From: Rhynchopus sp. YZ270_cl-10
Taxonomy: Eukaryota; Euglenozoa; Diplonemea; Diplonemida; Diplonemidae
Direction: 5' to 3'
Length of the DNA stretch: 64,000 nt
Assembly: GCA_964035575.1 (NCBI GenBank)
Contig: OZ037833.1
Coordinates: 2,790,001 to 2,854,000 of the forward strand
Of the stretch, positions 1 to 10,757 are shown piece by piece (the stretch's first letter is position 1; every line of letters starts with the position of its first letter). The notes beneath the pieces are model-generated. The model did no database searches. It was given only the letters and a program-made list of their open reading frames with translations, and was not told the origin of the DNA. A program made the translations under genes and the position numbers.

Positions 1-338
1 GTGGATTTTTTTTTTCTGTTGCTACGTGATTTTTTTTCTTCTTTTTCCTCCCCGCAAAGTTTTCAAAAAAAAAAGAGACACTACAGTAGACTACAAAGCT
101 CTCCCTCCCTCTCCTCATATTTCTCCTTTTTTTTCATTGCATTTTTCTTTCTGTCTGCAGGGTACCCTCAGGATACCTCATGATTTTCATCCGGGGCTGG
201 TATAGTACAGTCACATCGGAGGTGCCTGCATCAATAACTTCCATTTCTCAAAAAAAAATTCCCTTCTTTCCAACTCAACTCCACTCATCCCTTCAGAATA
301 CATCTTAAGGGGGTTTCCTCCAAAAAAAAAATCTCAAT
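1..338. other. Leader region before the first gene, no gene seen
   Basis: This stretch is T-rich with several homopolymer runs. The short open frame at its start is low-complexity Phe/Ser and is not credible as a gene. A pyrimidine-rich tract ends in CAG at 294-296, 42 nt before the start codon at 339. It could be a 5' UTR, a splice acceptor, or simply base composition. A previous gene could end left of the window. Confidence 0.5.
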
Positions 339-3300
339 ATGGATCGTCCACCACCGAGCCCTCAGAAGGGAGGTTCCCTTGCGTTTTCACGGTCGCTCAG
401 TTCCAACATCGCGAGACGGTCTATTAGCGCGGCAACAGAGCTGCATTCCTCACTCCAATCCTGCAGTTCACGACTTCTACGGGTTCGGGAACACAAAGAA
501 GGGCATTTTGATGAGGGTCTTGGAGCAGAGGTGATGGGGCAGAACTGTGTGTCTGTGGGGCTCCGCAGTGCGTCGTCTGGTATTGCACACTGCGCTGTCG
601 CGGAGTTTCTTGAGGCAGGGGGATGCACTGTGATGCAAAACCGTGTTCTTCATAGCGCTGTGACGGACACCTTCCGTCTCCTGCAGTGCTTTCGGAACCC
701 TACCATGGTGTGTTCGTACCATAAGGTGAAGGACAAAACATACTTTGATCACATCTCATTTACGGCATTTGACATCAAACTCCACCCATTAAGCACACCG
801 CTATTGGAAGCAATGCAGACACCAGAGTCCACCGGAGCCATGCCGTTCACCAGAGAAGCGCTCCCGGAGTGCATTCTGCGTACTCTATGCGAAGGGGATG
901 CAGACGTTGTGGCGGAGCTGGTTCTGTGCATCTACGTCTTCGGGATGGATGGAGGCGGTGTGGACGCGCTCTTTGGGACAAGCTTCAATCGGACGAAGAC
1001 AGTGTCTGCAGGAATGCGTGCTCGGGTGCATGCGTTGCTTGGGTGGAAGGGGAGGAGGGTTAGGGTAACTGCGGCAGACGCAGCGACGGTGGCCAAGGGG
1101 TTGTACCGTGGACTGCTTGTGGTGTTGATTCTACGGTGTAACCAAAGGATAGCAGAGTGTGCAGGAATGGTCGCGAAGGGGGCGATGACGGACCTCTGCT
1201 CGACGTTGAGTTGTCTTACCTTGGGGGATTGGTTTGCGAAGGCCACAGCGAAGATAGTTTGCGGTGAGTTTGCCTCTGCCTTAGAGGTGCCTGAAGCGGA
1301 GTACCCGAAGGACGATCTGGTGCTCGCAGGAGACACCTTTGAAGCGTTGCGTGAGAGTGAGAAGCACCCCCTCATCGAGGACGTCATTCTCACAGCGTGG
1401 CAGTCCGTTGGGAAGCGTTCCGTGTGTTCGCACACCCGCGCGGTGGAGGAGGTGGCGGCCTTTGAGCGTGCAGTGCTGCGTCCTGATATGCGCCTCGTGG
1501 CTGTCTTCGATACGTCGCCTTTGTCTGAGGTGTCCCGTGAGAGGCAGGCAGGGCTTCTCGACATTCCGCTTGACACAAAGATCCTCCCGCTCTCGCGCAG
1601 AGGGTACAAAGGGTACGACATCCACGCAGACGTCTCCTTCCGTGATGTGCACAATGAAATCGCACGGCATGGGTCCATCAAGCATGCAGATGGCTTCGCA
1701 GAAAGCGGCACCTCCTCCCCTGGGGTGGTTGCGATGCAGGCGCTTGGGGGGAAGGTGCCTGGGCATGGTCATGGGTCTCATGGGTCGTCGCAGAGCAACC
1801 CAATGGAGGCCACCTTTGGGATCTCACGTAGGCCTAGTACCAGCAACGTGGAGGGGTCGCCGGATGGTAGTGTGCAGCGTGCGGTGAATGCGGAGGAGCT
1901 GCGTCTTGACTCGTCGTGGATGGGGCGGAGTGTGTCGCAGAATGTGCAGAATGGGAATCCCAGATCGCAGTCGCAGTCGCTGTCCCACCGTGATATGTCT
2001 GTCTCAGGGCGTTCGCAAGGAAGCAACCCTATCTCCGAGGTCTTCTCCGGATCGTGGAAGCCCAGCAAGCTGTCGCAGAGCGACAGAAGGTCGCAGGAGG
2101 GTGGAGAGCGGCCCGGAGGAGGGGTGTCGCTCGAGAACTCACCCGGTGTTCCTCTCATGCCCGACAATGGGGAGGGTGGTCTCCCTACAGGGCGGAGGCT
2201 TATGCTTACCGTAGGCTCCGATGAATCTGGAGATGTCAAGACAGAGAAGAAGGAGCCGGAGTGGTGGCAGCGTGACACCTATGTGCAGGATTGGGTGCGC
2301 AACGGTGACGACGGCGTGCGGTGGAACGCTCGCGGTGAGTCGCATGGCCTCTACGGCAGGGGCGACCAGCACCCTGCACCGCGCGAGGAATTGGACCGGA
2401 GGGAAGCTTGGTTTGCTCAAATCACCCCGCAGCAGTGGACGAGGGAGACCGGTCATGTTGGGTCCTGGTGGCAGAAACGGCCGTACGTACAGGATTACCA
2501 GAACAACGGAGAGGGGGGGGGTAGGTGGCTGGCAGCGGATGAGAGAAGTGGGTTCGACGGAAAGGGGCGAGACTTTCCTGCTTCGCCGTCGGAGATGCTG
2601 AGGCGCAAGAAGTGGTACCGCAACGGTGAGGACGACTCAGGCTCTGAGAGCAGCGACGAGCCTACGTTATGGTGGCAGCGCCAACGCTACGTCGATGACT
2701 GGCGCAACAACGGCCCTGAGGGCACCAGATGGAACGCCATCGACGAAACCGCAGGCACTGCCGGCACAGCACAGACCTTCCCTGCACCTCACGCAGAGCA
2801 ACTCCGCCGCAACACATGGTACCTAGAGAACATACCCGTCGTCACCGGAAGCACACGAGTCTCTCACCCTAGCCACACCCCAACAGACCCGTCGTCCCCA
2901 AAGCCAATGGCAGACGCAACACCACACACGAATATCTCCGGCAGCGCCATTGAAACCCAATGGGGCGCACTCTCAGAGATGTCCGACTCCGATGTGAAGG
3001 ATGCACCACCGTCTAGGATCGAGGAGGACGTGCCTCGCGTGCAGCTCCAGATAGAGGCACCGGAGACGCACAGCCATCGTATTGCGCACAGAATGCCGCC
3101 AGGGGTCATGCCACTGCAGCCGTCACTGCCGTATACCCCGTCGGTGTCTGCGTCTGTGTCAGCGTCACTCCCAGAGACAGGGACAGGGACAGAGACGACA
3201 CAGAGCGAGAGGGACGATGTTGCTGTGACGTCCTCTGGTAAGCAACCCCCAGTCATTGTCGGTGGTGGTGAAGGGGCAACAGAGGGCATGCCCGACCAGG

Positions 3301-6300
3301 CTGGGTGGCTGCGCCGTGGTGTGCAAGGTGAAGACTCCGGCAGCGGGAGGGGCGAGGCAGAGGGGCCCCACCCCAACACCTACCCCGCAGTCACCGACAC
3401 CTTGACGGTGTCGTCCTCCGTTCCGAAGACAACAAAGGAAACCGGGGGCGCCACGTCAGACCCTTCCTTTGGCATCTCGTCCTCAGTTCCGAAGACAGCA
3501 TCTGAGGTGCTGTCGGACCCTTCTTTGTATGTATCATCGTCCACAGCGCATAGACAGAGCACAGCTGAGCCAACAGGGGATGTGACGCGGTCAAACCAGC
3601 GCCTTGGGGTGTCGTCTCACAACACTGATGTGATGCGGTCGAAGCAGTATCTTGGTGCACCTAGCAGTGCAACAGATGTGACGTACAATGCAACGCATCA
3701 CCCGAACATTGAGAGCATCGTTGTGTCCTCTGCAGACACGGATGGGACAGATGTGACACACTCGCAGCATCGTGTTGGGCGTTCTCATGGCGGCACTGCG
3801 ACGCACATCCCCAAGATAGAGAGCATCGTGTCCTCGGCTGACACTTCTACAGAGGATCCACCACCAGAGGCAGAAGGTCTTCTTGCATCCGACATCCCTG
3901 CTGCAAGAGAAAGCACGCACCACCTCCATGCCCGTCCAGGCGCCCTTCCTTGGGGGCACGATGTTGGGGCGGAGACTGGAAGCACCGATGCAGCAGTGTC
4001 TGCCACACAGCCGCATCTGGAGGGGAGTCGGTATGGTTCTGATATCAGTGCAAGCTCTCTTGCGTCCAGGCAGCCTCCTTCACCATGTGACGCACCGGTG
4101 TCATTGTTGAATGCAACGCCGCCAATGGAGAGCACACCACAGATGCAGCATCGAGTTGCTTGGGGTGGATCTGGTACTGTGGCAGAGGAGGTGGTCGAGG
4201 CGGAGGTGGAGGAGGAGGAGGAGGGGGGTGATGCCACGCAGAATGCGACACTTCCTTTGGAGGATACGGCTGAGGTGAGTAGGGTGAGTGGTGTGCGTGG
4301 TGGTGGTGAAGAAGATGGTACACCGCCGCCGCCGCCAGTAGATGCTTCTGGTGTCTCGCTGTCGGTCCTCACAGCGTCAGACCCAACGCTTTTCGGAGAT
4401 GAAACCCCGTCGGTGCGTCCGCCTGCAGAAGGGACCTTTATCAGCGCAACGCTGCACAGCACCTTTGTGTCGTTGGACTCTAACTCCAGTGTGTCGGTGA
4501 CGCCGCAGAAAGAAAAGGAAAAGGTGAAAGACCGCGTGCGGCGTGCCGTGAGTGATGGGACCGTGACACACTTCTCGGAGGGTGGCGATGGCACGACCTC
4601 TGCCTCACCACGTGACCTCGCAAACCCCGACACCATCGCCCTGTCCGACTCAGACTCATCCTCTCTGTCGCTACACACCGAAGGCCCCGTAGCTGCTGAC
4701 GACCCTGCAGTAGCCTCAGGCAAGGCACACCTCCTCCAAGGTGCAGGACGTGAACCAGGTTGGTCTCATGGGGAAGGTGCCAGCGACGGGTCTGAAGAGA
4801 GCCTCTGGAGTCGCGATGGTGAGGGTGAGGACGACAGACCTGTTTCTCCTGCGCTGTCCTCACCGCTGTCTGTTGCTGTAAACGGTGCGCAGAAGGGTCA
4901 AGAAGGAGAAGGCACCGTGTCGCTGGGACTGTCGGACAACGCACGGAAGGTTGGTCAGGAGAGCCAGGAGAGCCAGGAGGAGGAGGGCCCTGTGGCTGAG
5001 CTGGATGCACCTGAGGTCGCCGTTGGTCAGCGAAACCTTCTCCAAGGCGCGGCATGTGAACCAGGTTGGTCTCACGGTGAACATGCCAGTAACGCCTCTG
5101 AGGGGAGCCTCTGGAGTGACAATGGCAAGGCTGAGGACGACGAACCTGTTTCTCCTGCACTGTCCTCCCCATTGGAAAACTTTGGCCTACCGTCTAGCCA
5201 CGACCCCATGCCGATGCTGTCCCCCGCCACAAGCAGGAGAAGCTCCGTGGAGCAGTCGTTCCAAGGAGCGAGCCATTCCAACACCAACTCTACGCTCCTC
5301 GACTCCAAGGACGCGAACTACCCTGGAGCCTCCACTGTGGAGGAGGATGAACCCATTGACGGACCTCGCGACATCACAATGACCCTCCACGACAACCCTC
5401 CAGACGGGGACGTGGCAGAGACGACTGGAAGCCCAACCAACCGCCACTTCATTTCCACCCGCGGCGAAACCACACGTGTCCTGGACAGCGTACTGAACTC
5501 TGTGTTGACCGACTCCTCAGAGCACATCCCACACAGCATCTGCACCACCGAGGATGCACCGAACTGCGCTGCATCTGCTTTGTGTGAGACCTTTCCGGAT
5601 CTCACCGACGACGAGGAGGAAGAGGAGGAGGAGGAGTACGATGACTACAACGCCGTGGACCGCTCCCACTTCGCAGTGACCTGCGACCTCTCAGGGACCG
5701 TCCAGGACAGCCCTTCCTTCGACACAACACCGCCCGACGGTGCCACAGTGTCTCATATGTCACCTTTACCGCGTGGTGCTGCCTCCACCTCGTTCAAGGA
5801 GCCCGACACACCAAACATTGCAGACCCATTCGCAAGCGACGACCTTCACAACAGCGGTACACCGCCCCTCGACAAAACCCTGTTCGGAACCAGGGATGGC
5901 TACCAACTCCACAACGCACACCAAAACCCTTTCAAGGATGAGCCGTTGGAGCATGCCTTCTGCGTGGACGCAGAGGTACGCGATGCGTTCACCTCTAAGG
6001 TGGACGACATATGGCGTGCAAAGGAAGGCTCGATCCTGGATGAGCTGCAGGACAACCTCGTCTGCGACGCTATGTTCTATGAGACGGGTGAAGGCAAGAT
6101 AGACAGAATCCGCGCCCTCTGTCTCCGCCTGCGTGCAGCGCATGGGAGGGACTACCCTGAGATGTGTCTGCTCGAGCTGCTTGCACTGCATCTCTACACG
6201 CTGTCGGGTGCAGACATCGACGCGGTCATGGGGTTCCCGGATGTGCCTTCCTATGGCGTCACGCCTGAGGAGGTGCAGGCATGGAACGCATACTCTGCAC

Positions 6301-9300
6301 ACAACAAAGCGATGTTCCGCGAGGCCAACTGGTGCATGCGCGCTGCCATGGAGGACGCTGAGCTGCAGATGCGTGAGGGCGACGCGGTTCACTTCAACGA
6401 TGATATGGTGTGCTGGGCTACGTTGCAGCGGTGCGTCAAATTCATTGTACTCATCATGGCTGTCGCACGCGACACACGACCTAAGCTGGTCAGTGGCAAG
6501 GAAATCAAACGTGCCTTCCGAGGCATCACCGGCCTTCCAGACACTGCATTGGACAGACACGCCGCACTGCAAAAGAAAGAGACCCTCTGCTGGCCGGGTG
6601 CATCCTCCTGTGCAGTGGACCCCTCTGTCTCGGTCAACTACATCCGCGGGTCCACTGCCAATGCCACCGCAGCTGCCGTGCGCACAGAGCAGAGCACAAC
6701 ACACGACACAGACGCAGACACCGACGACACCCGCCCCACTGCGATTCTCTTCAAGGTAGCCCGCGTCAACCATGGCGTGCCACTCTCTCACATCAGCAAA
6801 TACCCTGCAGAGACCGAGATCCTCCTTCCACCACTCGCAGACGTGCAGGTCACCAAGGTCTTCTCTGCTGCCGACGTCGACAGCACGATAGAAGGCCCCT
6901 ACGCAGAGATGACCCTAAAGCTCCAGGACCTCGGCAGCGACCAGCTCGAGGCTCTGTGCAAGGCTGCACGCGAGGAGGCTGCCGTTGCATCATCGTGGCT
7001 GGAGGGGCTTCTGCAGGAGCCTGAACCGATCCCTGCAGCAGGAGACACCTTGACATACTCATCTGACTTAGGGGAGGCCGTGGGTCGCCAGGAGTCTGAG
7101 GGTCTGAGCGAAGAAGACCACCTCTCCGTTGGTGTCCCTGTTCGCGATGCACAGAGGGACGACCGCTACCGTGCGGAGACCAGCGGGACGACGGTGGAGG
7201 AGGGGTTCGGGTATGTGCACAAAGGGGGCGAGGAGTCTGGGGCAGACTTTGTGATTCCGATGTCTGCTGTGCGGAGGGGCTTTCAGAGCAGCTGGCTGGA
7301 CGCATCTGCGAAGGGGAGTGCCTTCCGCAGCATCCTCATCGGCGCTGCGGGGATGGTGACACCCAACGCATACGGCGACTTCGAAGACTTTGTCAGCAAG
7401 ATCTGCTCACACCTTTCTATGGAGCGCTCCCTCATCCACGACGAGGCCGGCATCAGTGGCGTCCGCATGTCCAAAACCGTTGAAGGGTCTCCCAAACGAG
7501 GCAGCAAAGCCAGCTCTGTGGGGTCCTGCGAATCATGCGTCTGGTGCGAAGATGAATACGAGCTGGCGATGCTTCTTTCCGAGCGTCTTGGTGTGTTTGT
7601 GGACACATTCGCTTCGTTTGATGCACCCAAGCAGGCGCAGGCCCAAGAGGAGACCTTTGTGAAGACACAGCCGACCGGTGGTGTGTTGGTTGCGTCTGAA
7701 TACTTGAGCGGCAACGCAGTGGCGATGACACGCGATGAGGTGGACCATGCGGGACGCTACGGCATTCTTGAGCTGAGCACCGCCACCCAAGGGTCGCGCC
7801 ACCACTCCGCACCACGCCACGGGACGGCACCCGACAACACCCCCGGTACTGTGCCCGACTACGGCACTGCTGTCACACCCGAGCTGTGCGACGACATCGT
7901 CTCCTACGTGCTCTACACAGGCGCCGAAGTGGAGGCACTCACCGCACAGACCGCAGACCCCTTCGCTCTCTACTGGGTATCCCTCGTGACAACCGACGCA
8001 CCCTCAGCAGTGTACCCCTTAGAGCAGTCCGCGCCACATCAGTCCAAGCAAGAGGCCCTCCCAAAGTTTTTCAGTGAGGTGGTGACGGTGTTGGACGAAG
8101 CCATCTCCGACCCGACTGTGGTGTCGTATGCGCGACGCAGATCGCAGGCGTGGTTTGGCGGACAGCACTTCTGCAGCAGACAGTTCATCCACGCAGTGAT
8201 GCGGCCGCTGCGTGCCTGGTATGAGTCGGTCACTTCGTCGATGATACCGTTCCTTTCCAACCGACGCTACAATGCGCAGCTGGGCGCGTCGTTCACACAT
8301 CGTCTGACCTCTGCGGAGCAATGGCACTACTTCATCCTGATCATGACGTGCGCTGCGTCAGACAAGAAGGACAAAGCCTCTGCGGCACGCGCCTCTGCAT
8401 GGCTCATCCACGTCACCCGCGCAGTCGCTGCAGTCGCACGCGACGGAGAGGACGCGCTCCTGCACACCCTCTTCGAAGCAAAAGCGGTGTACCTCTTCAT
8501 ATCCCTTACCACGTGGGGCGTGGCACGTGGCAGAAGCAAGACACGCATCACCTTGACAGACTCGCTTGCCGCGCTCTTCATGATGTTCGCGAAGGACCCA
8601 CGCAGCGGGAGCATGCTGACAACAAGCAGCACCTTCATGCTTCTGCTGGCAGCCTTCTGCAAGCGGATCCTCCAAACCCAACCATGCGGCCACGCTGCGA
8701 TGTGTGTCCTCAAGATGCTAGAACGCCTCCTCCTCCACCGCGCTGAGTACGGCCTGTGCAGAATCGCCCCACAGATCCCACAGGAGGTCATCCTCGAGGT
8801 GCTCTCGAAGCAGACCCCAGCACACACCTCCCATCGCATGGTGTGTCTACGGCTGCTCTGCTACGGTTATGCGGCGTACAAAGGACGTGACGCTTTCCGC
8901 ACCATCGCACCCCGCGTATGCGAACAGATCTTCCATCCTACCCCAGAGATTGTCTCAGAAATCGGCTGTGCATTTGGGGCTCTCATTGCCGTCTACTGCG
9001 ACAAAGCGACTGTCTTTGAGACAGTTATCAGCTCTGGGTTGGTTGCCTCCCTTATCGACCTAGCGTTCTGTGACAAAGGCCTGCGTGCCTCAGCACTCAA
9101 AGCAGTGGTACACCTATGCAGGGCGAGCCCGTTGATATGCGAAGCATTGGGGGATGTTTTGCATAAGCGTGGCCACAGCCTGCGTGGTCCCTTTGCAAAG
9201 GCGTTGAGTGCGGGTGATATTCTTGCGTTGGTGCACATAGTGGCGGAGTGGACGCGGGACTGTCCTACCCAAGGGAGGCGGGTGCAAGAAGTGGAGCTTC

Positions 9301-9530
9301 CACGTATCAAGCCTCCGCATCTGCCACAAAGTGCGGTAGCAGGGGACCTATTGAAATCCAAGCATGTGGACCCAGTCGCACGCCCCGCATCATCACGCAA
9401 GCAACGGGTTGAGATGTCGCTCCCAAAGGAGCACAACACAGTGTCTGGGACAGCATCGCAGCCCCAAACCTCTGTTGCGACGCGCAGGGTGACGGTTTCT
9501 ATGGCCCCGCGGACGTTAGGGGTGGAATGA
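339..9530 (+). CDS. Giant protein with ADP-ribosyltransferase-like domain, WWQ repeats and helical C-terminus
   Basis: A single uninterrupted frame of 3063 codons. The N-terminal ~450 residues look globular but I do not recognise them. Residues ~450-640 and ~840-1900 are Ser/Pro/Thr/Glu-rich and probably disordered. Three WWQ repeats lie at ~641-832. Residues ~1960-2180 resemble an arginine-type mono-ADP-ribosyltransferase (R-S-ExE class). The signs are FRG with Arg2061, WPGASS with Ser2089/2090, then HGVPLSHISKYPAETEILLPP, whose E2158-T-E2160 fits the catalytic ExE. In that family the enzyme moves ADP-ribose from NAD to arginine; activity here is inferred. Residues ~2640-2980 are rich in leucine helices of ARM/HEAT character. 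No signal peptide or membrane segment is seen. The ART call rests on motif order and spacing, so the fold is likely but substrate and role are unknown. It is the first of 15 same-strand genes. Confidence 0.85.
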   Translation: MDRPPPSPQKGGSLAFSRSLSSNIARRSISAATELHSSLQSCSSRLLRVREHKEGHFDEGLGAEVMGQNCVSVGLRSASSGIAHCAVAEFLEAGGCTVMQNRVLHSAVTDTFRLLQCFRNPTMVCSYHKVKDKTYFDHISFTAFDIKLHPLSTPLLEAMQTPESTGAMPFTREALPECILRTLCEGDADVVAELVLCIYVFGMDGGGVDALFGTSFNRTKTVSAGMRARVHALLGWKGRRVRVTAADAATVAKGLYRGLLVVLILRCNQRIAECAGMVAKGAMTDLCSTLSCLTLGDWFAKATAKIVCGEFASALEVPEAEYPKDDLVLAGDTFEALRESEKHPLIEDVILTAWQSVGKRSVCSHTRAVEEVAAFERAVLRPDMRLVAVFDTSPLSEVSRERQAGLLDIPLDTKILPLSRRGYKGYDIHADVSFRDVHNEIARHGSIKHADGFAESGTSSPGVVAMQALGGKVPGHGHGSHGSSQSNPMEATFGISRRPSTSNVEGSPDGSVQRAVNAEELRLDSSWMGRSVSQNVQNGNPRSQSQSLSHRDMSVSGRSQGSNPISEVFSGSWKPSKLSQSDRRSQEGGERPGGGVSLENSPGVPLMPDNGEGGLPTGRRLMLTVGSDESGDVKTEKKEPEWWQRDTYVQDWVRNGDDGVRWNARGESHGLYGRGDQHPAPREELDRREAWFAQITPQQWTRETGHVGSWWQKRPYVQDYQNNGEGGGRWLAADERSGFDGKGRDFPASPSEMLRRKKWYRNGEDDSGSESSDEPTLWWQRQRYVDDWRNNGPEGTRWNAIDETAGTAGTAQTFPAPHAEQLRRNTWYLENIPVVTGSTRVSHPSHTPTDPSSPKPMADATPHTNISGSAIETQWGALSEMSDSDVKDAPPSRIEEDVPRVQLQIEAPETHSHRIAHRMPPGVMPLQPSLPYTPSVSASVSASLPETGTGTETTQSERDDVAVTSSGKQPPVIVGGGEGATEGMPDQAGWLRRGVQGEDSGSGRGEAEGPHPNTYPAVTDTLTVSSSVPKTTKETGGATSDPSFGISSSVPKTASEVLSDPSLYVSSSTAHRQSTAEPTGDVTRSNQRLGVSSHNTDVMRSKQYLGAPSSATDVTYNATHHPNIESIVVSSADTDGTDVTHSQHRVGRSHGGTATHIPKIESIVSSADTSTEDPPPEAEGLLASDIPAARESTHHLHARPGALPWGHDVGAETGSTDAAVSATQPHLEGSRYGSDISASSLASRQPPSPCDAPVSLLNATPPMESTPQMQHRVAWGGSGTVAEEVVEAEVEEEEEGGDATQNATLPLEDTAEVSRVSGVRGGGEEDGTPPPPPVDASGVSLSVLTASDPTLFGDETPSVRPPAEGTFISATLHSTFVSLDSNSSVSVTPQKEKEKVKDRVRRAVSDGTVTHFSEGGDGTTSASPRDLANPDTIALSDSDSSSLSLHTEGPVAADDPAVASGKAHLLQGAGREPGWSHGEGASDGSEESLWSRDGEGEDDRPVSPALSSPLSVAVNGAQKGQEGEGTVSLGLSDNARKVGQESQESQEEEGPVAELDAPEVAVGQRNLLQGAACEPGWSHGEHASNASEGSLWSDNGKAEDDEPVSPALSSPLENFGLPSSHDPMPMLSPATSRRSSVEQSFQGASHSNTNSTLLDSKDANYPGASTVEEDEPIDGPRDITMTLHDNPPDGDVAETTGSPTNRHFISTRGETTRVLDSVLNSVLTDSSEHIPHSICTTEDAPNCAASALCETFPDLTDDEEEEEEEEYDDYNAVDRSHFAVTCDLSGTVQDSPSFDTTPPDGATVSHMSPLPRGAASTSFKEPDTPNIADPFASDDLHNSGTPPLDKTLFGTRDGYQLHNAHQNPFKDEPLEHAFCVDAEVRDAFTSKVDDIWRAKEGSILDELQDNLVCDAMFYETGEGKIDRIRALCLRLRAAHGRDYPEMCLLELLALHLYTLSGADIDAVMGFPDVPSYGVTPEEVQAWNAYSAHNKAMFREANWCMRAAMEDAELQMREGDAVHFNDDMVCWATLQRCVKFIVLIMAVARDTRPKLVSGKEIKRAFRGITGLPDTALDRHAALQKKETLCWPGASSCAVDPSVSVNYIRGSTANATAAAVRTEQSTTHDTDADTDDTRPTAILFKVARVNHGVPLSHISKYPAETEILLPPLADVQVTKVFSAADVDSTIEGPYAEMTLKLQDLGSDQLEALCKAAREEAAVASSWLEGLLQEPEPIPAAGDTLTYSSDLGEAVGRQESEGLSEEDHLSVGVPVRDAQRDDRYRAETSGTTVEEGFGYVHKGGEESGADFVIPMSAVRRGFQSSWLDASAKGSAFRSILIGAAGMVTPNAYGDFEDFVSKICSHLSMERSLIHDEAGISGVRMSKTVEGSPKRGSKASSVGSCESCVWCEDEYELAMLLSERLGVFVDTFASFDAPKQAQAQEETFVKTQPTGGVLVASEYLSGNAVAMTRDEVDHAGRYGILELSTATQGSRHHSAPRHGTAPDNTPGTVPDYGTAVTPELCDDIVSYVLYTGAEVEALTAQTADPFALYWVSLVTTDAPSAVYPLEQSAPHQSKQEALPKFFSEVVTVLDEAISDPTVVSYARRRSQAWFGGQHFCSRQFIHAVMRPLRAWYESVTSSMIPFLSNRRYNAQLGASFTHRLTSAEQWHYFILIMTCAASDKKDKASAARASAWLIHVTRAVAAVARDGEDALLHTLFEAKAVYLFISLTTWGVARGRSKTRITLTDSLAALFMMFAKDPRSGSMLTTSSTFMLLLAAFCKRILQTQPCGHAAMCVLKMLERLLLHRAEYGLCRIAPQIPQEVILEVLSKQTPAHTSHRMVCLRLLCYGYAAYKGRDAFRTIAPRVCEQIFHPTPEIVSEIGCAFGALIAVYCDKATVFETVISSGLVASLIDLAFCDKGLRASALKAVVHLCRASPLICEALGDVLHKRGHSLRGPFAKALSAGDILALVHIVAEWTRDCPTQGRRVQEVELPRIKPPHLPQSAVAGDLLKSKHVDPVARPASSRKQRVEMSLPKEHNTVSGTASQPQTSVATRRVTVSMAPRTLGVE
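2259..2834 (+). repeat. Three diverged ~68-residue WWQ repeats inside the giant gene
   Basis: Units start at about residues 641, 709 and 777. Each shows WWQ, then YV-D-W/Y, NG--G-RW, an acidic-Gly stretch, FPA/APxxE, then a basic pair and a tryptophan. The three differ at many positions, so this is an old protein repeat rather than a fresh DNA duplication. I do not recognise the family. Confidence 0.75.
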
Positions 9531-10344
9531 GGAAGGGGGTGCGTTAAAGCGCTGGAGTAAACATCTCAGAGAAGTTTTGAGGGAACATCTCAAGTTTGTG
9601 GCGTGGTTTTTTAAAAGATAGGGTTTGCGCAGCTTCGGGCAATCTCAGTGCAACCCGAATCTTTTAAATTATCGCAAAGTTTCAAACCCAGGGTGTTCCC
9701 CCGCATGATAACGATAGTGGAAAGTTTCGTGGCATATTCATTCCAAGAGTTTTTCTGTTTTTCTTTTCTTACACATTCATCTTAGTTTTTTTTTTAGCTT
9801 ATGTTTATTGCGCCGCTTTCCAATAATAGTTAGTATATTTTTTAGTTTCAGTTTTTTCAGTTCTTTTTTTGCTTTTCATTGTTTTTGTTATTTTTTTTGT
9901 TTCGTGTACTTTGCCTGCCTTCGTCAACCCCACGTATGTTCCATATTAGCATGTGGCTCAGCAACCGCCTATATGGTCGCTGGCATTGTCACCTATGTTC
10001 CAATACTCTTTGGAACTACATTTTGCATAACCGGAAAGGGGGGAAGGTCCAAGCGAGTGCACACATCCCACCCCACCGACCTTCTTTTCTAAGGTACCCA
10101 GGTCACCTTATCACCCAATGATCTTTTTTTTTGTGCCCAGCATCCGACTGAAGTGTGTAGGTCAATAAAGATTTCCCCCTTAGAATAATCCTCGAACACA
10201 TGAGAGGCTTGAGATAGTGATATCTTATTACACCCCTTTTTTTTTCTTGCGGATTCATGGAGTTCTCAAGGCTTTTTGTATGGTTTTGATGTGATGGGTC
10301 ATATGTCGCATTTCATCTGTTTTTTTCCCAAGCTTCTTTGATTG

Positions 10345-10392
10345 GTACACTGTCACGTGAGGGCTTTGTATTTCAGGTCAAATTTTATTTTT
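10345..10392 (+). repeat. Small dispersed element, class C (TTGTATTTCAAGTCAA tail)
   Basis: It reads GGTACACTGTCACGTGAGGG followed by a TTTGTATTTCAGGTCAAATT-like tail and T-rich sequence. Similar copies occur at 32623, 39030, 51517 and 60279. It sits directly before a class A element. Confidence 0.6.
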
Positions 10393-10393
10393 G

Positions 10394-10436
10394 ATGACCA
10401 AGCATTGCGAGGCTTGGACTCATCTTAACAACTTTT
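10394..10436 (+). repeat. Small dispersed stem-loop element, class A
   Basis: The stem CCAAGC (10398-10403) pairs with GCTTGG (10412-10417), followed by CATCTTAACAAC and a T5 run. Compared with the CTAAGC/GCTTAG copy at 38811, both sides of one base pair have changed (C-G here, T-A there), so pairing is kept. Confidence 0.65.
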
Positions 10437-10757
10437 TCTTTTTATTTACAACGTACAGTGATTCCCTTTTACGAAGGGGGACGAAGCGTCACCTTCGGAG
10501 CAATAAAAATACACAAAAAAACGCAACAAAGGGAATCACAACTCACATAACACTATCTGTGATTTTTTTTCTTTATCCGTGTACAACGTCACCTCTCCTC
10601 TCCTTCTGCAGTGTTCTCTTTGATACCTCGAGTACTCTCAGGGTATAGAGCGATGGTCCGTGTACTCTGCCATGCAAAGTGCTCCAATCCTAATCCAAAT
10701 CCAAATGCAAGTGTTCTCTTCTCACCACACACCTTCTCCCAGACAAAAAGCAGCACT

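Larger units (their letters stand above)
9531..10757. other. Intergenic region with two small stem-loop elements
   Basis: A 1.2-kb spacer between the giant gene and the methyltransferase gene. The first 200 bases are mixed sequence and the rest is T-rich. The only clear structure is the pair of small repeats at 10345-10436. A pyrimidine tract ending CAG at 10609-10611 precedes the next gene. Small open frames here are low-complexity Phe/Ser/Cys and look spurious. Confidence 0.5.

Noticed and set aside
1-183. Short open frame rich in Phe and Ser
   Set aside because: Starts without an ATG, is low-complexity and follows T-run composition; no sign of a conserved protein.
9808-10092. 94-codon open frame in the spacer after the giant gene
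   Set aside because: Phe/Cys-rich product of T-rich DNA, with no start context or recognisable domain.
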